This document shows, piece by piece, positions 54,300 to 64,000 of a stretch of DNA of 64,000 bases (the stretch's first letter is position 1; every line of letters begins with the position of its first letter). The notes beneath the pieces were generated by a model. That model was not told the DNA's origin. It worked only from the letters and a program-made list of their open reading frames with translations, and searched no databases. Origin of the DNA: Trissonchulus latispiculum (taxonomy: Eukaryota > Nematoda > Enoplea > Enoplida > Ironidae). The stretch covers positions 1 through 64,000 of the forward strand of contig JASAND010028311.1 of assembly GCA_030248195.1 (NCBI GenBank), read 5' to 3'. The position numbers and the translations under genes are program-made.

Positions 54300-54800
54300 T
54301 TAGAGCTTTCATTTGATACTAAATTCGACCAGTTTTGAAAAATTTTATTTTTGACCCAAAATTGCCTAAGTCCCCGCCCCACCCCACCACAGCACTCTAC
54401 AGCCACTTCGAGCATGCAGTTCTATGACAAAAGTTGCTCAGCTCGCGTAGGGCTTTCATTTGATACCAAATTCGACCACTTTTGAAAACTTTTATTTTTG
54501 ACCACATGACCTCCCACCGACCTGACCCTCCAATGGCAAAGTGGAACCAGCACAGCAAGATGGGTGGGTCCGATGGCAAAAGAGATGCCAGAAATGAACT
54601 GGGCGCACCAGAAAACCCCTATAGACAATGTTTTGAGAGGCTATGTACAGTCCTATATGGTGTTCCCGGAAGACGGTACCGACCGGACTCTCCAGACGGC
54701 AAAACGGACACCGGGAATAAGCTGGGCGCACCAGAAAACAACAATAGACAAAGTTTTGCGCGGCCCCCCTTCGCACAATTGGGGGGGGGGCCGGGGGGGG
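54300..54800. repeat. Diverged local repeats, noncoding
   Basis: AAGTTGCTCAGCTCGC/TAGAGCTTTCATTTGATAC occurs near 54288-54320 and 54430-54470, and GGGCGCACCAGAAAAC occurs at 54601 and 54725. A related CAAGTGGAACCAGC stretch appears at 56698. G-run of ten near 54780. Confidence 0.5.
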
Positions 54801-54839
54801 GGCGAGGCAAGGAAAGCCATGGGTGCAAGGTTTTTTAGG

Positions 54840-54910
54840 CCATAGCTAAGGCCATGGCCTAAATTTATGAGTCGATGGCCTAAAGAATTTTGGCCGCTGA
54901 GGCCAGTTGG
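54840..54910 (+). repeat. GGCCTAAA repeat, copy 1
   Basis: GATGGCCTAAA...GAGGCCA.TTGGCCT matches 56245-56310 in the same direction. The two copies lie on either side of the nested G-tract elements. Confidence 0.55.
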
Positions 54911-55110
54911 CCTGAAGTTTTCGACGAAAACCCAGTTAAATTTTACTGATTTTTAAGTAAAAACAGTAATTTTCTAAAAGTTTTTCGCGCCGTCGGCGCG
55001 AATTCATACATTTTCACTTGTATTTCTGGGCTGCGCCAGTCTATTTACACTTATAAGTTCACATTCAGTTAGAATTTCATTTACTGTTATAAAGATTTCA
55101 TCGAATAAAT

Positions 55111-55853
55111 CTGGCTTATTTTTACTGGGCTGGGCTTATTCTAGTGGGGGGGGGGGGGGGGGGCGGGCCCCCCCCCCCCATAAACACCCTTCCCCCCCCA
55201 AAAATCGTCCCCCCCCAAAAAATCGCCCCCCCCCAAAAAAAGTGGGTGCCCCTTTTGGTACCAAATTTTGCCCTGAAAAAATCGCTCAGGCCAAATTTTC
55301 AAAAATTTTCCGGCTTCGCCGGACATTTTTACTCAGTTTTTGCCCTTTTCAACACTAAATCTGTTTATTTTTGCTATAAAAATCAACTTTTATAGTATAT
55401 GCCAGAAAAACAGCGCTATTTTTAGCATATTTTTCGAAAAATTTTCGCCCCCCCCAAAATTCCTTGCCCCTCGGACCTTTGGGGGCCCCCCCCAAGAAAA
55501 AATCCCTAGAATAAGCCCAGCTGGGGGGGTGGGGGTGGGGGGCCGCCCCCCATTCGGCCACCACCCCCCCCCCCCATAAATTCCGACCTCCCCCCATAAC
55601 CCCAAAAATTGCCAAATTTTACCGTTTTTACCCTAAATTTTCAAAAATTTTTCCGGCTTCGCCGGATTTTTAACGAAATTTTCACTATTTTAGCCTAAAA
55701 ACCACTTAAAATTATTCATTTTTTAGCGATTTTTACACGAAAAACCCGCAAAAATTCGAAAATTTTTTCCAAAATATGCCCCCCCATTTTGGGTCAGCCC
55801 CCCCCCCATCGATGGGGCCTCCCCCCATAAATTTTTGCCTAAAAATAAGCCAG
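55111..55853. mobile_element. 743-bp G-tract MITE with 5-bp duplication
   Basis: Ends CTGGCTTATTTTTA / TAAAAATAAGCCAG and exact flanks TAAAT (55106-55110 and 55854-55858). It contains the hairpin CCGGCTTCGCCGG (about 55655) and long C-runs. Without the nested element (55130-55520) plus its 5-bp duplication its length would be about 347 bp, close to copy 51408-51797. Confidence 0.9.
55130..55520. mobile_element. 391-bp MITE nested in the previous one
   Basis: Ends CTGGGCTTATTCTAG / CTAGAATAAGCCCAG with flanks CTGGG (55125-55129 and 55521-55525), again 5 bp. The ends resemble but differ from the host's. Interior has G- and C-runs of up to 20 and the CCGGCTTCGCCGG hairpin (55310). Confidence 0.9.
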
Positions 55854-56244
55854 TAAATGCTATGTTTTAGTAGTTTAACTTCACTTCTATTAGTCTAATT
55901 TTCTACTTTCTGTGTTTTTCTATACTAGTATACTCCTATATATATACCTGTTTTAATTTTCATTAAAAATTCATAACTGACGTGGATTATTATTTCTATG
56001 CTAACAAGGTTCTGTTTCTGCCATTTTAAGGTAAAACCGTAGTTTTTCTGGTGAGTTAAACTGGAGTGACGATGGCGATTTTTGGTTTTAAACATTTTTG
56101 GCAATTTACAATTTAAATTTAATTTAAACAATTTAAAAAACGATGGCGATTTTTGAATGTATAACGCATGAATACATGATAGCTATATATAATTTTAACA
56201 ATGGGTGCAATAACGAGCAACCTAAAAATTAACAAAATTTGGAT

Positions 56245-56310
56245 GGCCTAAATTTCTTGAGTGATGGCCTAAAAAATTAGAGTCGTTGAGGCCATTTGGC
56301 CTAAAGTTCG
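56245..56310 (+). repeat. GGCCTAAA repeat, copy 2
   Basis: Direct partner of 54840-54910. Confidence 0.55.
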
Positions 56311-57187
56311 GCGACCAAAAAATAAACCCTGCATGGGTGGCAAATATTTTCAAAGTAATGGCAGGTACGCAGACCCGGCTTGAATTTGCCACTCCTCTTT
56401 TAATACTCATGCCGCACCCTATAATGTGCTTTCGAAGGTCTTTGAAGCTTCCGCGCTATTGCTGGGCAATAAAGAGTAAAGCAAATTCTTTAATTAAAAC
56501 TAGTTTCACTGAACTATTTCAGCATTAGGAGAAGCGCTCGCTTCGCTCGTGCTGCGCGGTCCCCCTGATTTTGGTTGGGGACTGCGCGGTCCCCGCAGAA
56601 ATTAGCGTGTACCTGGTACACCCTCAGCACACCCCTTGCGCATGTGTGCCTACTATGGACCTCCAGGAAGCGGTTTCCGACCTAACCCCTCCGACGGTCA
56701 AGTGGAACCAGCCCAGCAACTTGGGATACTCGGGCAGCAAAACTGATAGCGGGAATCGATTCTCCGTCCCAAAAAACCTTTGTATGCAAAATTTGAGCCA
56801 CCCATGTAGCAAAATAAGCGAAAAAATTAGGTTCAAAGTTCGACCCCAAAATCCACCAACTTTGGCCGGCCAGTACCCAAAAATTACGCACAGAGCCGGA
56901 AAATCATATAGCAATTGAACGACCCCGATATGTGTACTGTTTAACCATATAGTCAGTATTGTCCCATATATAGCCCAGTCTGACTTATTAAGACATATAT
57001 ACTTTTTGGCCATTTTAGCGTTTTGGCCGACGTTGGCCTCCAGCCAAAAATTTTTTCCGGCTCCGGGAGGCATAAAAACTAGCTTATTTTCTTATTTTTG
57101 ATTAGTACTACAAGAATATATATGGTTTTCATAGGCAAAAATTTTGTTCATTTCATTTCAAAATTCATAGGCAAAAAAATCTGTAGT
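56311..57187. other. Unassigned sequence
   Basis: Contains GCGCGGTCCCC twice (56548 and 56584) near a GCGCTCGCTTCGCTCG stretch, but no gene or element with ends. Confidence 0.35.
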
Positions 57188-57630
57188 CATAGGTGTGTTG
57201 GGGGGGGTGGGGGGGACCCCGGCCCCCACATGGAGGGGTCGCAGGCCCTCCTCCCAAAAAATTTTTTCTACCCCCCCCCCCAAATAGGCATTCGGCCGAC
57301 CACCCCCCCCCCCCCTAAAAATTTTCAACCCCCTACCTGAATTTTTGCAATTTTTTAGCCAAAAATTCGAAACTTTTCAAAAAATTAGCGAAAAATTACT
57401 AAAATTCGCCTTATTACCTTAAAAATCGCTAAAAATAGCTGAAAATTGAGAAAAATTTTCATTTTTTCCGCGAAAAACCGATTTTTCGCCGACCCCCCCC
57501 CTCGAAAATTTTTCTTACCCCTCCCCCCAAATCGACTTTTCTCGACCCCCCCTCCCCTTTTTTCCAGACCCCCCACCCGATATACTTTTTTAAACCCCCA
57601 TTCCCACTTTTTTCGCCAGCCACACCTATG
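57188..57630. mobile_element. 443-bp hAT-type MITE, G/C-tract
   Basis: Ends CATAGGTGTG / CACACCTATG, flanked by the exact 8-bp duplication TCTGTAGT (57180-57187 and 57631-57638). Interior: G-runs at the left, repeated CCCCCC tracts to the right. Noncoding. Confidence 0.92.
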
Positions 57631-57860
57631 TCTGTAGTTATTCAAGCTACAATACCCCCTTATGAGACATCAAAAGCGAGAAACCGGAAAAAATGAAAAA
57701 ACAGAATTTTCGTAAGCGATTTTTGGCGCAACTTTTTACCGGAAAGTGGTACGGGAATGAAACTTCGCACACATACTAAACTCGACACGTACAATTTTTT
57801 GCGCACATAATTTGCGCAGGAATCTTTTGACGCGGTCACTTGACCATTTTCACTCATATT

Positions 57861-57886
57861 ATAGGGGTCGCTACCGCGACCCCTAT
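57861..57886. repeat. 26-bp palindrome with CGCTACCGCG core
   Basis: Perfect stem ATAGGGGTCGC around the loop TACC, like 49032-49065 with a compensated C/G to T/A pair. Confidence 0.8.
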
Positions 57887-58184
57887 GATATACATTCCAA
57901 AAACTGGCCATACTTGCATAACTCCGCCATCAGGGAATCTGAATAAGTTTTCACTCATACTATAGCCAGTGGTCGATATCTATTACCTAACATACACATA
58001 CAAATCACGATACCTACCATTGTGAACACAGAAAGTTAGCTACCAAGACAGATCGTATATCAGCACATAAATTTTCCGAGCACGTCAAAAAATGTGGGCT
58101 GATCGAAAAATGACAAATGACTTCATGATGAAATTCTAACTAAACAAAAACATAAGACGAATAAAGGAGTCAAACAACCACCAG

Positions 58185-58654
58185 CGTAGGTGAACCTTTA
58201 CAAAAAATTGGGGGAGGGGGTAGCCGAAAATAGGGTTGGTGGGGTTAGCCAGTTTGAGCTGGGGTGGGGGGGGTCCGGAAAAATGGAATTGGGGGAGGGG
58301 TAAAAATCTTTCGGTCAAACAAAAGTTTAGAAAAAATTCGCGAATTCGCTGAAAAAACGTTATTTCCAACTAAAAATCAATAATATTTCTTCATTTTTGC
58401 TCATTTAGTCGAAAAACTTGGATTTTTTGAAAAAATATGAATTTTTCCAAAAAATTTCAAATTTTTACTAATTTGAGGCAAAATTTTGAGGGTGGGGTCT
58501 GGAAAATTTGGGTGGGTGGGGTCTGGAATTTGGCCTTTGGGGGGGGGCGGGGGGGACTGCCTCAAAAATTTCGAGGGGGGGGGCGGCACTTTTCCATTTG
58601 GGGGGAGGGGTCCCCCCACCCCGCCCCCCCCCCCAGGCCCCAGGTATACCTATG
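58185..58654. mobile_element. 470-bp hAT-type MITE, G-tract
   Basis: Ends CGTAGGTGAACCT / AGGTATACCTATG, flanked by the exact 8-bp duplication ACCACCAG (58177-58184 and 58655-58662). Termini match those of 57188-57630 (C-R-TAGGTG), so they form one family. Confidence 0.9.
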
Positions 58655-58754
58655 ACCACCAGTCCACGTATCAGTATCAATGAGAACAGGAAAGTTTTCT
58701 AAATGTGTAGAGCAGGTTTTCTAAAAACTGTGACTGTGTCACCTTATGTACAGC

Positions 58755-59598
58755 CATGGGCGCACCCAGGGGGGGGTGCCTATCCCCCCTTTTTTGTCCG
58801 ACCCCCCCCCTGAAATTTTTGGGGAGAAAGCAAAAATTGAGCTATTTTTAGTGCATAAAATTAAAGATTATGAATATTTTTCTCGCCTGCGGCGCTTTTC
58901 TGTCTCGGTTTTAAAAGTTTTTCTCGCATGCGGCGATTTTATATCTCGATTATTATAATTTTTCTCGTCTGCGGCGCTTTTCTAACTGAATTTTCAACAT
59001 CTTTAGGGTCTGCGGCGCCTTTCTAACTCAATTTAAAAATTTTTCTCGCCTGCGGTGCTATTATATATATGTATTAATAACTTGTACAACGTTGTCGCGC
59101 CTGCGGCGCTTTTTACCTCAATTTTTCGCGCCTGCTTGGCTTTCTATTTTCTATCTCCATTTTACTGAATTTCCGCGCCTGCGACACTATTCTATCACGA
59201 TTTTAACAATGTAAAATTTTAACAATGCGCCTGGTGGAGCTTTTTATTCAAATCTTTTCAAGCTTTCCAATATATACGTACAAATTTTGCCATCATGTCA
59301 AAGAATTTCTCAACTTTTATTGAAATCTTTTTAAAGATTTCCATTACGGCTTTTTTCAAAATTTCAAAAATTTTCTCAACTTCTGGGGGGTCCACCCCCC
59401 ATGCCATACCCCCCGCGTCGGCTGGCGACTACTCCTAAATCTCGTCATTTTTTTGCTGCTCCCAAAGCCAAAATGAAGTCTTTGTTGAAAACTTTGCCGC
59501 CGCCACCCCCCCCACGCTTAAACGTGTTAGGCGAAAGCAAAAAATTTTACGGCTCGACCCCCCCCCCTTTTCAAAATCCTGGGTGGGGTGCGCCCCTC
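58755..59598. mobile_element. 844-bp hAT-type MITE with GCGGCG tandem repeat
   Basis: Begins CATGGGCGCACCCAGG and ends CCTGGGTGGGGTGCGCCCCTC; exact 8-bp duplication TGTACAGC (58747-58754 and 59599-59606). The middle (58880-59235) has about eight loose copies of TTTCTCGCCTGCGGCGCTTTT. G-run near the left end, C-runs near the right. Confidence 0.92.
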
Positions 59599-59819
59599 TG
59601 TACAGCTAATTTGATTTGTGCTCAGCTAAGAAATGTTGTGTCCAGAAACTAAAACTTCGCTTAGCACAAGTTTTCAAGCGTTATTCCCCGAAGGTTAGTG
59701 CAAAAATAAGCAGATATTGACGGAAAATTTAATAGATTTTATGGCCTTCGTCCCTAAAGATCCCCCCTAAATGTTCAAACCCCTTAAAGTTTTGAATAAA
59801 AACGTTTAGCCAAAAAAGT

Positions 59820-59960
59820 TTAAGCCCAGTCCAGGGTGGGGGGTTGGGGGAGTCACGCCGCAGGTGTAATTGGGGGGAAGGGGTACTCCTCCACAGTTGG
59901 GGGGGGGGGGGGAGTCGCTCAGAAGGCGCGAAAACAGGCCAAACAAGTTACTCCTTAAGG
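59820..59960. repeat. G-tract patch without ends
   Basis: Several G-runs, a CGCCGCAGG and a GAAGGCGCG block like those inside neighbouring MITEs. No inverted ends or duplication found, so probably a fragment. Confidence 0.4.
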
Positions 59961-60049
59961 TGCTGGTTTCCTTTCGGGTATTTTTGACTCCTACGGCTTT
60001 AATCCTTTACGCAAAGGGCTAAAACTTACGAAATAACCTCAGTGGCGGA

Positions 60050-61172
60050 TCCAGGATTTTGAAAAGGGGGGGCCCGCTAAAAATTTTTCTGGGGGGGGGG
60101 GGTAACCAAATTTTTCCGGGGGGGGGGGGTAAAAATTTGCTTTTTCCAGGAACAAAATATTTTTACAATAAAATTAATATTGTGTATGGAAAGGTTAGTT
60201 CACTTGCCAATTGGAAAACAACTATATCCCGTGAGTGAAGCAAAGCATGGATAATTTACACAAGAAGCACACGGGGGGGGGGGTCTGGGGGGCGGAGCCC
60301 CCAGAAGTTGAAGAATGTTTTGAAATTGGAAAAAAATCCGTCATGCAAACTTTTGAAAAGATTAAATAAATAAAATGGAGATGTACATGTATATACATAT
60401 ATATATATTATATACATATATATATAGTAACTTACGTGAAAAACTTGCAGTAAAATCGTGTAAGTATATACAAGGAATGGTGGCAATAAAGAGGACAAGT
60501 TACAAGGGCAACAAAGATAATGTGAGAAACGGGGGGTCTGGGGGGCGGAGCACCCCAGAAGTTGAAGAATTTTTTGAAATCATGGAAAATTCAGCAATTC
60601 AAATGTTTAAAAAGATTATATAGTTAAGATGAGATGAGTTATCGAGTTGTATAATCGATCAGTGGAAAACCAAAACGGGAATTGGATGCTTCTCAGAATT
60701 TTTCACTTCCACGATTTATTTTAGAACACTTTCAGAAGCTGCCAATTATCAATCTTGCATTGTCCATTTATATATACGTATACGTTATGAAAGTAAAATA
60801 AAATTTGTAAATGCCCGTATATATATAAGCCGGTATATATATAGTCATAAAATAAACTGAAGGCGTTGAGTACAATTATATACTTACGAAACAGGAAAGG
60901 AAACAAAATAGAAGACACTTTAAGAGACAGAAGTTCTGTCACAGAACTAAGTACGTAATAAAGCAGCACAGAAATATGAGTGCGCCGCAGGCGAAATTTT
61001 TTAAAAATTTGTGACATTTATTAAAATTATGCTTAATTTTCACTCGAAATATGCATTACAAACAGCTGAAAAGATTTTCTAGGGGGGAGGGGCCGGAATG
61101 TCAAAGGAGGGGGCCCAAATCGCAAAGGGGGGCCCCGGGCCCCCGGGCCCCCCCCCCCTGGATCCGCCACTG
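60050..61172. mobile_element. 1123-bp hAT-type MITE
   Basis: Ends CAGTGGCGGATCCAGG / CCTGGATCCGCCACTG with exact 8-bp duplication AATAACCT (60042-60049 and 61173-61180). Interior: G-runs left, C-runs right, and two direct copies of a segment starting GGGGGTCTGGGGGGCGGAG and continuing AGAAGTTGAAGAATKTTTTG (60275 and 60535). CGCCGCAGGCGAAA near 60979. No transposase. Confidence 0.95.
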
Positions 61173-61180
61173 AATAACCT

Positions 61181-62035
61181 ATGTCCGTGCTCTTTAACAT
61201 TTTAGGACCAGTCCCGTATTCTTAGGCCAAAAGATAAGAAAGTTGTGGTTTTTGGCCTTAAGCTCCCAGTAGGTAGACAAGACACGGGATTGGCTGGTAT
61301 GGCTGGAAAGAGGACTCGAAAATGAACATTTTTGCTCTTACAACCATTGAGCTATCTCCAGTGGTTAAGTCAGTATAAGCAAAAAACTGTTTTTAGGGTC
61401 AAAAAATGGCCATTTTCGAGGAAATCAGTTTTTTCAAAATTACTGCCACATGTTAAGGACAAAATTGGCTTAGTTATACTCAATCGATACATCGTCCAAA
61501 TGCACATTTTATGAATGCCTATTAGCCGGACTTTATTGCTTTCAGCTAGAGATTTGGGCGAAAAACCATTTTGGCAAAACTGCGATTATTTTGTTTCGAA
61601 CATCGATTTCTCAAACACTACTCGACGGATTCCGGACATTTTCGGCAGAATCGAAATTTGTACTTCTGCGGAGGGACGTTTTTCTTGGTTTGGGCTAAAA
61701 CATATTGAGTAGCAAGAAAACTCAATGCGAAGTTGCGAAATTTCGTGTTACTGTGCATTTGGCCGATTTTCTCGACCGTTAAGACCTGCTGAGCCAAATC
61801 CAAAAAACGTCCCTAGGCCCTTATGTCCTTCATATCGTGGCACAAAAAGAACTTTTGGCCGATTCTTCAGTTTTGAGAAATCGATGTTCAAAAGCTTTTG
61901 GTCTATATTCATCCTGTTACATGTCAGCTTGTCAGAAAATTTCTGCTATTTTTTGCTAATTTTGCCAGTTCTGTAAGCTCATGTGAATGTACAGATAATA
62001 AGCTTTAAAATGATGTATAAAGCTCTTTGCACCCG
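61181..62035. other. Unassigned sequence
   Basis: Short open frames only; none recognisable. Confidence 0.4.
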
Positions 62036-62120
62036 GGGGTTTTTGTTTTTTTGTTTTTGTTTTTTTTTTTTTTTTTTTTTTTTTTGTTGTTTTTTTGTGT
62101 TTTGTGTTTTTTTTTTGTAT
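62036..62120. repeat. T-rich low-complexity run
   Basis: Poly-T interrupted by G. On the - strand it could be a retrocopy tail, but nothing recognisable adjoins it. Confidence 0.8.
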
Positions 62121-64000
62121 GTGTAATGAAATTGGTTAAATAAAAAATCAGATTTTGAAGAATTGATCCAAAAAGAAGGATTTGCTCAATGGTCACTCGA
62201 AAACGCCAAGGAAAACCTCAGAAACGTGGGTTAAGTTAAAGGTTCCCATGATCATGGCTACATGAATGAACGTCCAAGCTGTATTTGTATTTGTGTGTAA
62301 TTAAGAACAGGGTTGCCAATCTCTAAAATTTAACCAATTCCTAGGGAAACGAAAGGGAAGATTAGTTAAAATTTGCAGTATAAGGTCAGGGTATCATTAA
62401 CACAAGAAGAATAACATCATAAATTAGTAAACATATTAGTCAGTTAGGTGGTCTGAATGGAAATTCTTTAATATTGCCTCCTTGTGAAAAAGCGGGTGCC
62501 TTTTCACTTGGATCTTGTTATCCCCAAACAGATAATAACTGCAAATGTCCACACTCTAATGAAAAGCTGGTGCCTCTTCATTAGAACCCAATCTTAGACA
62601 ATTTATGTATTATTATCGACCACCCAAAACCCGAAGAAAAAGGTCCTAATATTATCCACAAAAACGCATAATCCCTCTCTGTTTGCAAACAACAATTTCA
62701 ATTTAGTGTCAAATTTAATCATATGAAGATGGTTCGTTGGTGTACGGTAGTTACTATGTAGAATTAACCCTAATTAGCAAACAATACGTAGTTACAAATG
62801 CATAGGTAACTGTGTTTAGACGTAGGTAGTCATGTCCAACGTTATTTGGCATTAATTTCCCATTTTTAATAATCAGTTGGGTTAGGTTAGTATTAATATG
62901 AGTTAAAAATGTCAATTGGGGCTAATTAGTGTTAATTAGGTAATTATTACGTAATAACCAAAATTTTATGTGGAAACATAACATAGGCTCAATCGAAAGG
63001 CAATTCGACGCTGATTCCAAAAATGTAAATTTTATTTCTCAACTCCCAAAATTAAGAAAGTTATGGTCAAAAATGTTTTAGTAAAATGGTTGCCCTTTCG
63101 TAATTTTAGCATTTCAAAAAAAAGGTGTAACTTAACTAAGACTTACGTAACCTTTATGTCAAGTCCAGTCATATTGTCTGGAAGGCCGTCCTCTCATGAA
63201 CTTTGGGCTGGCCTTTAGTCCAGCAGGAGAATTGCCTCTCGAAAAGAGAGTTAGTATACACCTTTTCTATGTCTCATTGGTTCGAAGGGGGCTTAGTTGC
63301 CTAAAACACAAATTAAATTAAAAGAAAAGAAACCAAATCTAGGTAGTTAAGTACGTAGAATTCATTAATATAATTCTTGTTTAGCTAGAACTTACGTAAA
63401 ATTAACTATGTGCATATTTTTTCATCTTTTCCTATTTTATTTTCCTTCTTCCTCTCGGCTTAGTGGAAACAAGGAGTTTCCAGTAGCGAGGAACAATTGT
63501 TGCCGAAGACAAATGACCGGCACGCTTTGTTTTCGGCCAAGAGTCCAAGCGAGACTCAAGAGTGAGGGGCCGAAAACAAAGAAATATTAAATTATTTTCA
63601 ACATTAATAAACTAATTTTTCGATTTCATTTAAAGTATTGACATACCTTTGGTGTCACATAGGCCCAGGTTGGCCAAAATTCTGCAAATTTCTGTCGATT
63701 TTTGGACAAGTTAAGAACAATATTCTATCAACTATCCCTTTGGTTGCGTTTACGTGTAAACCCAAACTTTTATAAAATTCGCCCAAGTTTCGACCCCAAA
63801 ATCCATCAAAAAGAGGACCAGTTGGGGGCAATATTTCCCCAATATCATTAATCTGACCCCTCACCTGGTCTCCGGGCCGAAAAGAGCCCGGATCTTACAT
63901 GTAAAAGATGGGAAGCTTCTAGAAACTTCTAGAAGCTTCCCCCAAAATTAAAGAAAGCCGCTTTTATTACAAGCTGTCAATGAGCTGTCGCTCGCCCCAG
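62121..64000. other. Right edge, no gene recognised
   Basis: AT-rich. Holds small hairpins: the one listed at 63525, GGGAAGCTTCTAGA-loop-TCTAGAAGCTTCCC near 63911-63941, and CCGGGC..GCCCGG near 63872-63892. One GGTTGCCCTTT near 63087 recalls the satellite core. The missing first V-ATPase C exon was not found. Confidence 0.4.
63525..63581. repeat. 57-bp hairpin
   Basis: CTTTGTTTTCGGCC is mirrored exactly by GGCCGAAAACAAAG; inside, GAGTC faces GACTC around CAAGCGA. Confidence 0.75.

Overview
The window looks like nuclear DNA from an animal, probably an arthropod or close relative. Genes are split by GT-AG introns, proteins are animal housekeeping and redox enzymes, and most of the sequence is intronic or intergenic DNA crowded with transposons, foldback elements and satellites. 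The C-terminus of the V-ATPase subunit C resembles arthropod versions. I cannot name the species.

Four host genes can be modelled exon by exon. (1) A gamma-glutamyltranspeptidase on the + strand (4.70-9.70 kb, 11 exons, about 590 aa). A broken copy of its last three exons lies 13 kb downstream (21.27-22.65 kb). (2) A secreted Cu/Zn superoxide dismutase on the - strand (28.43-29.75 kb, 3 exons, all metal ligands present). (3) An unrecognised membrane protein of about 170 aa on the + strand (31.44-34.18 kb, 2 exons, intron full of transposons). (4) V-ATPase subunit C on the - strand (36.96-45.16 kb, 9 exons found, N-terminal 60-70 residues not found). Genes 1 and 2 both concern glutathione or oxidative metabolism, but nothing shows they are co-regulated.

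Between and inside these genes: 0-4.6 kb is intergenic with a LINE leader remnant, a 104-bp MITE and a foldback. 9.9-15.1 kb holds an inverted LINE endonuclease fragment with 14-bp target duplications, then a Penelope-type reverse transcriptase broken by two large palindromes. 15.7-18.3 kb is a retrovirus-like ORF in which Gag runs directly into an Env-like segment with pol absent. 24.9-28.3 kb is a Ty3/gypsy element with near-identical 154-bp LTRs, a 5-bp target duplication, a tandem-hairpin leader and an internally deleted, mutated gag-pol.

The second half is satellite and MITE country. A 72-bp satellite (23 units, with a 794-bp higher-order repeat) sits in a V-ATPase intron beside its apparent parent repeat. 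A satellite of about 144 bp fills 46.2-48.3 kb. From 45 to 61 kb I find about a dozen non-autonomous inverted-repeat elements. They fall into families by target-site duplication: 8 bp (hAT-like, five copies), 5 bp (three copies, one nested in another), TA-flanked (two copies with repeated GGGAAAAAACC boxes) and a hairpin-tipped family (two copies). Elsewhere a further family with 7-bp duplications and CAAGAGTRCATAAT ends has at least four members. The main novelty is this set of foldback families, several of which seem not to fit standard classes.
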